Assembly (NCBI RefSeq): GCF_029167105.1
Contig: NZ_JARFML010000039.1
Span: 1 to 64,000, forward strand
From: Bradyrhizobium yuanmingense
GTDB lineage: Bacteria; Pseudomonadota; Alphaproteobacteria; Rhizobiales; Xanthobacteraceae
Length of the DNA: 64,000 bases
Direction: 5' to 3'
Shown: positions 28,296 to 37,806 of the stretch, piece after piece
How the letters are laid out: each line of letters begins with the position of its first letter
Position numbering within the stretch: position 1 is the stretch's first letter
The notes under the pieces: model-generated
Seen by the model: only the letters and a program-made list of their open reading frames with translations
The model's database searches: none
Told to the model about the DNA's origin: nothing
Position numbers and translations under genes: made by a program

Positions 28296-29353
28296 AGCTG
28301 AGCGCGATCGAGCTTGCGCTCGAGCCATTCGAAGACCGCCTCATCGCATGCTATGAAGTTCTCGAATGCGCCCTCTGGGGTCCGTGGCATTAACAATTCG
28401 AGGTCAATGCTCGCCGAGGCGCAATCAGCCTCTAATTTGATTGCCTCAGACGCGTTGAAAATGCTGCGCTCGCCAGCAACGACGAGAATGGGACACCTTA
28501 ACTTCCTCGCCAAACGCGATCGTTGGGTCGTGGACAGCCCCGCGTCCGGAGTCTCAGCAGTCCTAGTCATCCACTCAATAGATGACCGAGTCCGGGTGCA
28601 GCTCCAAAGCCCCCCGTCGCAAATCGCCGCAGACACGCGGCGGTCAGTCGCAGCAAAATCGGTCGCGAGCGCGGCTGAAAGGCCTTCTCCGTAGATTGCC
28701 ATTCGAGACGCATCAATCTCCGGTAGGGTCGACAAATGATCGAAGCAGCAAGAAAGCAATATTTGTGACGGTCCAAGCCAATGACTTGCGACATCATCGT
28801 AAGAGACGACGAGAACCGCCATGTTTCGACCCGTTACAAGGGGCAAGAGTCTACCAAGCAGGATCCCTGCGGTTTCTTCTTCCCGGCTGATGCAAACAAT
28901 TGCGGGGACGCACGAACTGGAAGTACCGGCGGGCACGTAGTAGGCAGACAACTCGCCATGATCATAGAGTGTGATTTGGACACGCTCCACCCTCTGATCT
29001 AGGGATCCGAAGCCTTCGACGCTGGCCTCCAGCTTGGCCACAACGTCCACCCTTTGCGGGTCGTCTTCATCGGATAGTCGCCTGGCAACTTCAAATGCGG
29101 TCAGCGCGCAAAGCCAGGCATGGGCAGCTTCATCATGAGTACCTCTTTGGATGCTAAGATTGGCGAAGAGGCAATGAGCGTCTCCGATACTTGTCCATTT
29201 TGCAGCACAGTTTCGCCGGCTTGCAATGTCGCTTTCCTGATCAACACTATCAAGGAAGACGACAGCACTTTGCCGCGTGGACGCAAGATTGCCTGTCAGT
29301 TCAGGCCAAGCAGCGCGCAACATCCGTTTCATCCCTTCAGCGCGAGTCCTCAA
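28268..29353 (-). CDS. FrsA-like alpha/beta hydrolase lacking the catalytic triad
   Basis: The 361-residue protein has a helical N-terminal cap and a C-terminal alpha/beta-hydrolase fold like the FrsA / dihydroxypseudooxynicotine-hydrolase group. Fold landmarks are AIVCISREEETAG near 150-162, MAIYGEGLSAALATDFAATDRRV near 217-239 and CPILVVAGERSIF near 290-302. The nucleophile elbow reads GEGLS where the family usually has GESLG, so Gly stands in the Ser place. The expected Asp after VVAG and the His near the C-terminus are also not seen. It may be a pseudoenzyme, a binding protein or a gene in early decay. The start used is the longest frame; M9 is also possible. Confidence 0.65.
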   Translation of the reverse strand: MRTRAEGMKRMLRAAWPELTGNLASTRQSAVVFLDSVDQESDIASRRNCAAKWTSIGDAHCLFANLSIQRGTHDEAAHAWLCALTAFEVARRLSDEDDPQRVDVVAKLEASVEGFGSLDQRVERVQITLYDHGELSAYYVPAGTSSSCVPAIVCISREEETAGILLGRLLPLVTGRNMAVLVVSYDDVASHWLGPSQILLSCCFDHLSTLPEIDASRMAIYGEGLSAALATDFAATDRRVSAAICDGGLWSCTRTRSSIEWMTRTAETPDAGLSTTQRSRLARKLRCPILVVAGERSIFNASEAIKLEADCASASIDLELLMPRTPEGAFENFIACDEAVFEWLERKLDRAQLYSSPRLNF

Positions 29354-29846
29354 AACCGCTCAGGATTGCTCTAGACAACCCCAACGGGAGCTTCGTATAA
29401 GGCCAATCAATCCACGGTGACTGACCGGCCGGTGGGTTCCGCTATGCTTATTTTTGATGATACGATTCCTCCGAGCTGAGGATCGCCGATGTGCGGCCGT
29501 TTGCCGCCGGAATTCTGCTTCATTTCCATGAAATGTGCTTTGTTCCAGCTCGACGCGACGAACACTTGATCGCCGTCGAAGCCCATAGATCCTTTTCACC
29601 GAGAGCGAGACGTCATGCGCTCATTCGAAAATGATCTGTCAAACCTTTGGGCCGATAGAATCGAAGAATGAGCCTTGCGGCTTTGGCTCCAGCGCCTGCG
29701 CCCGTCTGGCCAGGATTGTCGCCTCTTCCTTTGTGTAGGTTTTAATCACCAAAACTCCACTAGATTCGTCTATGGAAAGCAGAATTTCGGCGATCGCCAG
29801 CCGGAATTGCGGATAATTCCCCCTAAAAGTAGGCTATGGTTGCTGT
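29354..29846. other. Intergenic, no gene seen
   Basis: These 493 bases between divergent genes contain only short frames. They should hold the promoters of the hydrolase-like gene (leftward) and the racemase-family gene (rightward). No clear repeat or operator was found. Confidence 0.45.
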
Positions 29847-30557
29847 ATGACCTCGTACCTAACGCCCCGCTCCCTCGGTATCCTGCATCTCGAGCGCGGC
29901 CTCACCCCCGGTGCTACACCGCCTGCCCCGGCGTCCGGCTCAATGCTTAATCCAGCAACGTTCGATTTTGAAACCATCTCAGAGACGGTTGCGGGAGCTT
30001 GGGTTGAGAACGTTGTACGCGGCGATGCGGCGCTTGAGCCCGCCTTCATAGCTGCCGCCCAGCGCCTGGTCGAACGAGGGGCGGTCGCGATAAGTTCGAC
30101 CTGCGGCTTTTCTGTTCGGCATCAAGCGGCGGTGGCGGCTTCGGTCAAAGTGCCGGTTGTGATGTCAAGCCTGCTGTTGTTACCCACATTGCTTCGTCAA
30201 TTGCCGAAGCGCGCCAAGATCGCCGTCCTGACCTATGATTCGACCTGTTGCAGCGAAGATCTGCTCGGGATCGATGATCGGGCGGAGCGGGCCAGGGTCG
30301 TGATCGGCGGCATCGAAGGGGGCAAGTTTTGGCATGACGAGCTCAAGCGCCCGGCACCGCCGCTCGACGTCCCCGCGATCGAGGCAGATGTTGCCGCGTG
30401 CATCGCGCGTCTCCGCTCAGCCCATCCGGAGATCGCCATAATTTTGTTCGAATGCGCGGCGTTTCCGATTGTTGCTCCGGCGATCCGCCGCATCACGAAG
30501 CTCCCAGTTTACAGCATCACAGACCTCTGCCGACTGACAATGGCATCGACGAGTTGA
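29847..30557 (+). CDS. Aspartate/glutamate racemase-family protein
   Basis: The 236-residue protein has the two-domain Asp/Glu/hydantoin racemase fold. The two catalytic-type cysteines lie in symmetric places: ISSTCGFSVRHQ near 83-94 and ILFECAAFPIVAP near 201-213. LTYDSTCC near 130 is also family-like. Relatives include hydantoin racemase, maleate isomerase and arylmalonate decarboxylase, so racemisation, isomerisation or decarboxylation are all possible. The length is normal. The ATG at 29847 follows a weak AGG. The gene is alone on its strand, and its product likely belongs to the surrounding amide/carboxylate pathway. Confidence 0.8.
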   Translation: MTSYLTPRSLGILHLERGLTPGATPPAPASGSMLNPATFDFETISETVAGAWVENVVRGDAALEPAFIAAAQRLVERGAVAISSTCGFSVRHQAAVAASVKVPVVMSSLLLLPTLLRQLPKRAKIAVLTYDSTCCSEDLLGIDDRAERARVVIGGIEGGKFWHDELKRPAPPLDVPAIEADVAACIARLRSAHPEIAIILFECAAFPIVAPAIRRITKLPVYSITDLCRLTMASTS

Positions 30558-31232
30558 TATTGCTCGTAGCACGTAGCGCCTCGCCACGCGTGAAAGCCTC
30601 CGCTTGCGTGGCTCCACCAATGTATTAGACGTCTGCCGTCTACCGTCGTCTTGAAGAATTCGCGGACGAAATTCACGCTCAAGGCACGCTTTATCGGAGG
30701 CGCCGGTAGCGCCGCCAGCACAAACAAATTCGGCTGATGTGCTGCACAGAAGCACGCATACAGCTGTGATCCTCCGGCACCTGCAGGACTGGAGAATGTG
30801 CGGACGAAGACGCATATAGCGTCCCGAGCAGCCTCTGCACAACCTTTAATGGCTGAGATTCGATTGCGCGGCTCGAGCGAGGCACTCGCCGAGCTCGGTC
30901 ATGACAGCATCTAGGTGACGCAATCAGTTGCGAGACACAATGCCCGGTATCTCGCTTCTCAAGAGTTCACGATCCACGACCTACAGTGCTGGCGGCTGTG
31001 AGGCGTGAAACGCCTCCAGGCTTTGGGCAACTATCTTGGGCCTCAAGCAAGCGCAGCAAAGGGGCCCCGCCTAGAGGACCGGAAAGATGTCCATGAGAGC
31101 GCGCGAAAGCTGCGAATTCGTTCGCCGCGAGCGGAATATCCCCGAGGGATTGGCATTCACAGGTGAAAACCTTTTTTTCGCCGTCGCTATTATGGTTCGA
31201 GATTCCGTTGCTGGTTTTGAGGAGGAGAGACC
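30558..31232. other. Intergenic, no gene seen
   Basis: These 675 bases hold only short frames with no recognisable motif or start site. The last part carries the promoter and strong ribosome site (GGAGGAGA) of the class II aldolase gene. Confidence 0.45.
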
Positions 31233-31973
31233 ATGTCTAGCGATGCCTCGGATGAATGGGACATCCGCTGCGATTTGGCTGCGGCTTATCGTCTGATCGC
31301 TCACTTTGGCATGGACGACCTTATCTCCACGCACCTGTCAGCGCGCCTACCTGGGGACGCGCATCGTTTCCTGCTCAACCCCTACGGCATGATGTTTGAC
31401 GAAATCACAGCCTCCAGTCTCGTCGTTGTCGACCCGGAGGGACATGCGCTTCAGAAAGAGGATGAGGCTAAAGTAAACAACGCAGGCTTCACAATTCATT
31501 CCGCCGTGCACATGGCTCGTGAGGATGCTCATTGCGTAATTCACACGCACACCTTGGCAGGAATGGCCGTCGCGGCTCAAGAACAAGGACTGCTGCCGTT
31601 AAACCAAAAATCGATGTGCTTCTACGGTGGCATTTCTTACCATAGTTACGAAGGCGTTGCGCTCGATCTCAACGAGCGCGAGCGTCTCGTGCGCGATCTT
31701 GGGGACAAAGACGTCATGATCCTGAAACACCACGGCTTGCTTACAGTTGGCGGTACCGTGTCCGAAGCATTCCTCAACATGTACCTTTTGGAGCAATCGT
31801 GCCGGGTCCAGATCGCGGCTATGCAAGGTGGACACAAAATCGTCCTGCCGTCGGACAGAGTGGCCGCTCATACGGCGGAGCAGTTCCAACGAGAGGGCTA
31901 CAATAGGACTCTTCGGCCCTGGACGGCTCTCAAGCGCCGCCTCGACCGGATCAGCCCCGATTACGCGACATAG
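31233..31973 (+). CDS. Class II aldolase/adducin-family protein
   Basis: The 246-residue protein has the zinc-binding class II aldolase fold: NPYGMMFDEIT near 48-58, EAKVNNAGFTIHSAVH near 76-91, the zinc motif VIHTHTLAGMAVA near 98-110, and a third zinc His in ILKHHGLLTVGGT near 153-165. A strong GGAGGAGA lies before the ATG at 31233. The family cleaves or forms C-C bonds in sugar phosphates or related hydroxy-acids, and some members decarboxylate. The substrate is open. It is intact and monocistronic as far as can be seen. Confidence 0.9.
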   Translation: MSSDASDEWDIRCDLAAAYRLIAHFGMDDLISTHLSARLPGDAHRFLLNPYGMMFDEITASSLVVVDPEGHALQKEDEAKVNNAGFTIHSAVHMAREDAHCVIHTHTLAGMAVAAQEQGLLPLNQKSMCFYGGISYHSYEGVALDLNERERLVRDLGDKDVMILKHHGLLTVGGTVSEAFLNMYLLEQSCRVQIAAMQGGHKIVLPSDRVAAHTAEQFQREGYNRTLRPWTALKRRLDRISPDYAT

Positions 31974-33271
31974 TAGATTTTGAAGGTCTAGGAGAAACGT
32001 AGAGCTCGAGCGAATCGTGTTTTGTCACGTTTCATGCCAACCCATCGGTCTGCTGGGAACACCCGCTCCCAGCTTCCTGTTCAGCGAGCGAACTAAAGAT
32101 CGCTTGCAAAAAGGGGGCTAGTTGCTGTCGAAATCCAACGCTTTGCCGCTTCATACCGCCATCGAAGTTCAGTCTTCAGCATAACCGACTAAGTTCGCTC
32201 GGCATCCGGTAAGTGCCGCTGAGAAGCCACCACGCGTCGCCGCGAGCACTGGCCGCGCTTCTTTGGGCCCTCCCGTTCCGCGTGAAATTGCTTGTCGATA
32301 TTGGTGTGACCATCTTGAAAGCCCGTTCTTCTCCTTAGTCGACGGTAATACATGGCGCGCAACAACTCACTCTCGAAGACCTATACGTGATTGGCGCAGC
32401 CGTTTGGAGCCTGCGCCTTCTCCGTCCCTGGGACCTTCACTCGAGTAACAGCAACGCGATAGTGAATTGAGTGACCGTTTGTTTAAATGACCCTGTGCTG
32501 ACTTGGCGATCGGACCCGACCGCAGCGCGACACCCACCAGGCTCGTCGCAGTCGTGATGGTCGCATGGACTCGTGGGGTGGACGGGTGCAGATAGCAAGC
32601 TCGGCGTTCATTTTGTGCAGGCTGTCGCCTCTGAGCTCGATGCGGTCTCCTTTGTAAATGATTCGACGGACAATGGCGTCCGCCCGCCGGCGCCGCGTTC
32701 TCTGCCGGATACCGACTATGTGTTTCGCGAAAAAGGTTTGCCGGAGGAAAGATCAAGCGTCATCAAGGGCATGATTGCGCGGTCGACCGACTCCGAGGAT
32801 GACGTCTGCAAAAGTTCTACGAGCTGTTACAAACAGCGCGCTATCTCCCCGTGTAAGATCCCTGTCGAGTTTCCGTGCCTGAATGCACCCGTTCTGCCGG
32901 AGTATAGCGAGGGCCGCCCATCAGCGTCCAACTGTATCCGCTTGGCGAACGATATGTCACGGCTCGCGGCGACTTTTCGAGAGGACGAGCAGCCAACTTT
33001 TCCGGCCTCCGGTCAAATGCGAGGCGACTAGTCCCTCTCTTTTGATCAAGGTTGAAACACCATCCACGGATGCCCGCCACCGCCTGTCGCGATAAAGAAG
33101 GTGTGGCGCAAGCAGGCTCAGGACCTGCTTGCTCGAGCAGTCGGCAGGCAGCTACGATGCAAACCGGGTCGAGCGCTGCATCGCCACACCCAGGGGGTTC
33201 AAGATCTGGAGAGAGCCCAAGGTCCTTGATCTCATTTAAGCCTCCAGGCGACAGCGCAGGACGGTCGAAGG
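31974..33271. other. Long stretch without a recognised gene
   Basis: These 1.3 kb have several short frames (the longest about 150 codons) but no good start sites, no family motifs and no clear coding pattern. They may be relics of lost genes. No tRNA or repeat was seen. Confidence 0.4.
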
Positions 33272-34435
33272 TCACGGAGCCAGCACCGTCTCGACGACGT
33301 TCACCCAATAGCCGATGCCATAAGGCAGGGCGTCGTCGTTGAAGTCATATGCCGGGTGGTGCAAGCCAGCTGTCGATCCGTTGCCAAGAAAGATGATTGC
33401 GCCCGGCCTTGCTTCAAGCATGTAGGCGAAATCTTCTGACCCCATCCGCGGGCTTATCTTCTCATCGACGCAAGCCGGTCCAACCAGCTTGCGTGCTGCT
33501 TTGACCGCCAGATTAGTTTCTTCCGGATGATTGATCGTGACCGGCGCAGACCTGCAGTACTCAAATTCGACATCTGCGCCAAATCCGCGCGCGATCCCTC
33601 GCGCAGCCGCAAATATCTGCCCTTGTGCGAAGTCGCGCAGGCCGGGCGCAAGAGTTCGAATACTACCCGCCAGCTCGACCTGATCCGGAATGACGTTGTA
33701 GGCCTGAGCCGCGTTGAACTTGGTGACGGATATCACGAGCGCCTCCATCGGGTTTGTGTTCCGAGAAACCAAGGTTTGCAGGCCGACGATGATCTGTGCG
33801 GCGATGACCACCGGATCAATGGCCTCATGAGGTTTGGCGGCATGGCCGCCCTTCCCCTTCACGATGAGGTCGAACTCGTCGAGAGCGGCCATGATCGGAC
33901 CTGCGCAAATGCCGAAATGGCCAACTTCTATTCCTGGCACATTGTGCAGGCCGAACACCTTCACTATTGAGAAACGATCCATGATCCCTGCCTGGACCAT
34001 CCTTTGGCCGCCCACTCCACTCTCTTCAGCGGGCTGGAAGATCAAGGCGACCGATCCCTTGAAGCGCCGAGTCGTCGCAAGGTATTTCGCGGCGCCTAAT
34101 AGCATCGCCATGTGACCATCATGCCCACAGGCGTGCATCTTGCCGGGCACTTTCGAGGACCAGAGCTTCTCGGAATGTTCAGGTATCGGAAGCGCGTCCA
34201 TATCCGCGCGCAGTGCGATCGTCGGCCCGTTTCCACAATTGCCGTCAATCAAGGCGACGATACCAGTTTCAGCTATCCCCGTTTCGATATGATCAACGCC
34301 GAAAGAAGTGAGCTTCTCGGCTACAAATCTAGCAGTGTTGTAAAGCCGATATTCCAGCTCGGGATTCTCGCGAAGATGGTGGCGCCAAGCAGTTGCCTCC
34401 GCCAGCAAATGTTGAAACGCTTCAATGCCATTCAT
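33272..34435 (-). CDS. M20-family amidohydrolase
   Basis: The 387-residue metalloamidase is of the hippurate hydrolase / N-acyl amino-acid amidohydrolase type. Metal-site landmarks are ALRADMDALPIPE near 72-84, the His/Asp site MHACGHDGH near 98-106, the catalytic Glu pair in FQPAEESGVGG near 133-143, and the last His/Glu region in RMGSEDFAYMLEARPG near 336-351. The start ATG overlaps the M24 stop as ATGA, so the two are translationally coupled. The pairing of a creatinase-like hydrolase with an amidohydrolase recalls two-step amide breakdown, as in ectoine degradation. The actual substrate is not known. It is intact. Confidence 0.9.
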   Translation of the reverse strand: MNGIEAFQHLLAEATAWRHHLRENPELEYRLYNTARFVAEKLTSFGVDHIETGIAETGIVALIDGNCGNGPTIALRADMDALPIPEHSEKLWSSKVPGKMHACGHDGHMAMLLGAAKYLATTRRFKGSVALIFQPAEESGVGGQRMVQAGIMDRFSIVKVFGLHNVPGIEVGHFGICAGPIMAALDEFDLIVKGKGGHAAKPHEAIDPVVIAAQIIVGLQTLVSRNTNPMEALVISVTKFNAAQAYNVIPDQVELAGSIRTLAPGLRDFAQGQIFAAARGIARGFGADVEFEYCRSAPVTINHPEETNLAVKAARKLVGPACVDEKISPRMGSEDFAYMLEARPGAIIFLGNGSTAGLHHPAYDFNDDALPYGIGYWVNVVETVLAP

Positions 34436-35619
34436 GTGGAGCCCACAGCATGAAATAAGTTGTGACCTGTACGGCTGAGCACTTCCGCGCCAGAGTCTGT
34501 GACGACCACGTGCTCGCTGCAGCCAAACAGATGACCGCTTTCCCCAAACAGAATAATGGGAAGATGAAAGGTCATTCCCGCCTGTAAAATCTCCTCTGCG
34601 GCAGGCTCCAGGCTGATGTTTCCTCGCTCTGTCCAGTGGATGCCACTTTGGTACCCGGTACGATGGCGAAAGGCGCCCGGGCGTCGAGATTGCTCAATCA
34701 CCTTGCGCGCGGCGGCGTCCACGGTCTTCGCGCTTACCCCAGGCTTAATCGCGGCAATGGCGGATTCGAGCGCTTCAACCGAAAGAGCGTGCAACGATTC
34801 GGCCTCGCGATGCCGACCAAGCACCGCGCCGCGGACCAGCCCTGCGGCATAGCCGTGCTTCACGCCGCCGATCTCGATCATGGCGGGTTCATTTTTTCGG
34901 AGTGCGTGTGGGGTCGGGATACCGTGCGGCATCTTCGTCCGATCACCGAACACGAGAGTAACGGATCGCCATATTTCGCCGCCAGCTTTGCTGGCTTCTC
35001 CAACTATGGCTGCGTACGTTTCTGTTTCGCTCGCGCCTTCGCGAACCGAGTTGCGAAACACGCGCACCGCGAGATCAGTTATCGCCATTGCTTGACGCAT
35101 CACATCGAGCTCAAGCGGGCTTTTGACTGCTGCGACCGACGCAACCAAATGGGAGCCGTCGGTGACTTTCATGCCTGGACACTGTCCTTGCACTGCACGC
35201 ACATCGGCCGGTGCCAGATTCCAACATCCGAGTTCGAAACCCACTCTCTGATCCTGCAGCCGATGCCGGCGAAGAACCTCGGCACAGGACTTGGCAACAT
35301 CGCCAGGGTGTCTATAACAAACGACCTCATCGACACATCCTTCGACGCGGACAGCCTCGGCATCGTACTCTCTTACAACGAGAACCGGCGCATAACCCGG
35401 TGCTAGAATCAACAGGAACGGAGCGAAGTACCCACCAAATCCATGATAGCCGGTAAGATATCTGAGGTGGCCGATAGCGGTAACCACAATTGCATCAAGT
35501 TTGGCATGCGCTACCGCTTCAAGCACCTTCTGCTGTCGATAATCGTACTCCGATTTTGGGAATGGAGGCCCCGCCCAAGGGATTTCCGAACCTGTCGCTG
35601 TGAGCATAGAAATCTCCAT
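34432..35619 (-). CDS. M24 creatinase/DoeA-like hydrolase, second copy
   Basis: From the ATG at 35619 the protein has about 395 residues. The alternative start at 35607 has GGAG six bases upstream and may be the real one. The N-terminal creatinase domain shows YLTGYHGFGGYFAPF near 60-75. In the M24 domain the first metal Asp is Glu (MIEIGG), the second is missing (GYAAGLVRG), the His motif is SGIHWTERG, and the last Glu sits in SEHVVVTDSG. This is the metal-poor creatinase/ectoine-hydrolase pattern, as in the paralogue at 23.9 kb. The stop overlaps the M20 start (ATGA), so both proteins are made together. Confidence 0.85.
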   Translation of the reverse strand: MEISMLTATGSEIPWAGPPFPKSEYDYRQQKVLEAVAHAKLDAIVVTAIGHLRYLTGYHGFGGYFAPFLLILAPGYAPVLVVREYDAEAVRVEGCVDEVVCYRHPGDVAKSCAEVLRRHRLQDQRVGFELGCWNLAPADVRAVQGQCPGMKVTDGSHLVASVAAVKSPLELDVMRQAMAITDLAVRVFRNSVREGASETETYAAIVGEASKAGGEIWRSVTLVFGDRTKMPHGIPTPHALRKNEPAMIEIGGVKHGYAAGLVRGAVLGRHREAESLHALSVEALESAIAAIKPGVSAKTVDAAARKVIEQSRRPGAFRHRTGYQSGIHWTERGNISLEPAAEEILQAGMTFHLPIILFGESGHLFGCSEHVVVTDSGAEVLSRTGHNLFHAVGST

Positions 35620-35736
35620 CTTCAGTCCCCACTGCGCCTTCGCCTTTTCCTCTCTCGAGCGCCTTCTCGTCAAAACTCTGCGATTGGATAGACCCCGGTC
35701 TGATTCGTGCCCGGCGGCCACAGCCCTCCGCGGCAA

Positions 35737-36298
35737 ACACTGAAGCGCCCCGAGACCGACTTAACAACTGCCGGGTTTAGTAGTTTCAGAGCTGACGAGC
35801 TAAGCATTCGGACCACAGTCAGCCCAGCGAGGATCATGTCCCCGCCAAGCACCTGGAGCAATGACGACAAGGTAGCGAAGGTCAGTCTTGTTTACGACGT
35901 CTTCAAACCCAAAAGCGTCGTGAAGCACCTCAAGCGAACCAGTGCGCGGCCTGAGTTGGCGCATGAACACTGCGGTTTATACCGAGCGTCCGTACGATGG
36001 TGCAATGCGCAGGCGCATGGTCAGGCATTGCCCTGCCAAAAGTGGATTGGCCAACGGCCGGCGAATGTGTTTATGGATGAAGGTCCTAACACCGCAGACT
36101 TCATCGCAGCATGAAAGGTCCTGAGCGTCGGGAAGACCGTACCGACAGTGGCGTGGCAATCGAGGCGATGTGATTTTTCCAGGCATCAAATGGTCGTTGA
36201 GCCACTCCTTTGTTCTCGGGAAGGCACGCTAGCAAGCAGCATGGACGGTCCACTTGTCGTCGCTCGCTCAAGCCGGGCTTTCCCCGCACTGGGCAAGC
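35737..36298. other. Intergenic, no gene seen
   Basis: These 562 bases hold only short opposing frames. They contain the promoter of the M24-M20 unit and the region downstream of the first TesB copy. Nothing else is recognised. Confidence 0.45.
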
Positions 36299-37285
36299 TC
36301 AGCGTCGCTTGCGCACCGAGCCCTCTTGGGCGACCGAAGCCACCAGCGTGCCGTCGCGCGTAAAGATCAGCCCACGAGCGAGGCCACGTCCGCTCTGCGC
36401 GCTTACCGATTGCTTGGCATAGAGCAGCCAATCATCGGCACGGAAAGGACGATGAAACCAGATTGCGTGGTCAAGACTTCCGGACAAGAACAGTGTACGC
36501 CCATAGCGTGCCATCACGGCATCCAGCAGCGACAAATCCGAGGCATAGGCCAGTGCGCAAATGTGCAGCGCCGGATCATCGGGCAGCTTTCTCGCGGCTT
36601 TCATCCACATATGTACTCTTCCGTCCTCGATCTTCGGGCCAACATACCGGCCGATCTCGACGGGACGAAGCTCGACCGGACGATCAGGTTCATAGTAGCG
36701 CTGAACAATTTCCGGTAGATCCGGATATAGTGATTGCCTCGACAACTCTTCGGCTGCGAAATGCTCCGGCCCTGGCACCTCCGGCATTTTATCCTGGTGT
36801 TCGAACGTGCCATCCTCGCCCTTATGAAACGAGACCATGACCGAAACGATTGTGCTACCGCGCTGCATCGCCGTGACGCGCCGGGTCGAATAACTTTTAC
36901 CGTCGCGTAGGCGCTCGACCTTGTAGATCAAGGGTACCCGAGGATCGCCGGTATGGATGAAGTAGCGATGTAGTGAATGCGGCAGTCGGGCTTTGACTGT
37001 GCGACACGCTGCAAGCATCGCTTGACCGATCATTAGGCCGCCGAATACCCGTTGCTCGCCTGTGTTCGGACTGTTGCCGCGAAATAGGTCGATCCCGACG
37101 GGGTCGAGGTCGATAATGCTGCAAGGTCGACCCGACTTTTTTGAAGAGGCTCTTAGCTTGTTCAGTGTCACCGCCGGAGCGGTGGGATCATGAGCCCCAG
37201 CGTCGTGAGGCTTTGAGAGATGAAACATCCTCGTAGCGAAGAGCCGCGTTTGAGGTCCGGTGCTCGAACTGCCTCTCCACAGCAC
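36299..37285 (-). CDS. tesB: Acyl-CoA thioesterase II (TesB), copy 1, N-terminus doubtful
   Basis: The double-hotdog TesB fold is clear from residue 60 on: LFRGNSPNTGEQRVFGG, ACRTVKARLPHSLHRYFIH, and the catalytic set LDHAIWFHRPFRADDW (Asp), SAQSGRGLARG (Ser/Thr place) and ASVAQEGSVR (Gln). It hydrolyses acyl-CoA. The N-terminus is suspect: another frame gives SRVDLAA just before IIDLDP, which matches the other copies (SSIDLPAIFDLEP). A single-base shift near 37125-37135 is therefore likely, and the present frame starts with unrelated sequence. Two better copies lie at 56-58 kb. It may still make a shortened enzyme. Confidence 0.75.
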   Translation of the reverse strand: MLWRGSSSTGPQTRLFATRMFHLSKPHDAGAHDPTAPAVTLNKLRASSKKSGRPCSIIDLDPVGIDLFRGNSPNTGEQRVFGGLMIGQAMLAACRTVKARLPHSLHRYFIHTGDPRVPLIYKVERLRDGKSYSTRRVTAMQRGSTIVSVMVSFHKGEDGTFEHQDKMPEVPGPEHFAAEELSRQSLYPDLPEIVQRYYEPDRPVELRPVEIGRYVGPKIEDGRVHMWMKAARKLPDDPALHICALAYASDLSLLDAVMARYGRTLFLSGSLDHAIWFHRPFRADDWLLYAKQSVSAQSGRGLARGLIFTRDGTLVASVAQEGSVRKRR

Positions 37286-37806
37286 TCAATACGTGCGACA
37301 GCTCACGCCGCCCATCGCACATCAGCTGATCTAGCAAAGAATGAGGGGCTTCTTGTGCCGTCGATACTGGTCCACCGTCAGCGATTGGTTCCGGACCTGT
37401 CGTGAACCAGACAGCTGGGATACGATTGGTGTATGTAAGATACGACGCGACAGCTTATTCGAGCTGCTTCCTAGAAGCGCAGGTCGTACCCGCTGCAACT
37501 CAAGGGGATGCTTCACCGCGGAAGACATGGGGGTACGTTGAATACGACCATCTCGCCAACTGAACGATTCGAACTGAAGGCGCGCAGGCCTCGCAGCATG
37601 GATCGCATATTGTCGCCCACGCGCGCGATGAGCCGAAATGGCCTTCCTTGAGGCCCGCAGTTGAAGTGCTCCGAACGCCTCGGGTTCGTTGCGCGGCCCT
37701 TCTAAGCAGACGTTGCCGCGGACCTTTCATGCATGTCGGCAAGAACCGCTCAAAGAGCGCGACAAACTCGCAGCCGAATAGGTACAAGAAACGGTCCAAG
37801 CCCTGC
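37286..37806. other. Intergenic between TesB copy 1 and MaoC copy 1
   Basis: No gene is seen in these 521 bases. The equivalent gap in the second module (58.4-59.4 kb) is about twice as long, and the two gaps show no obvious likeness. Confidence 0.4.

Noticed and set aside
31974..33271. Possible genes of up to about 150 codons
   Set aside because: No motif, ribosome site or consistent codon pattern; frames overlap on both strands.
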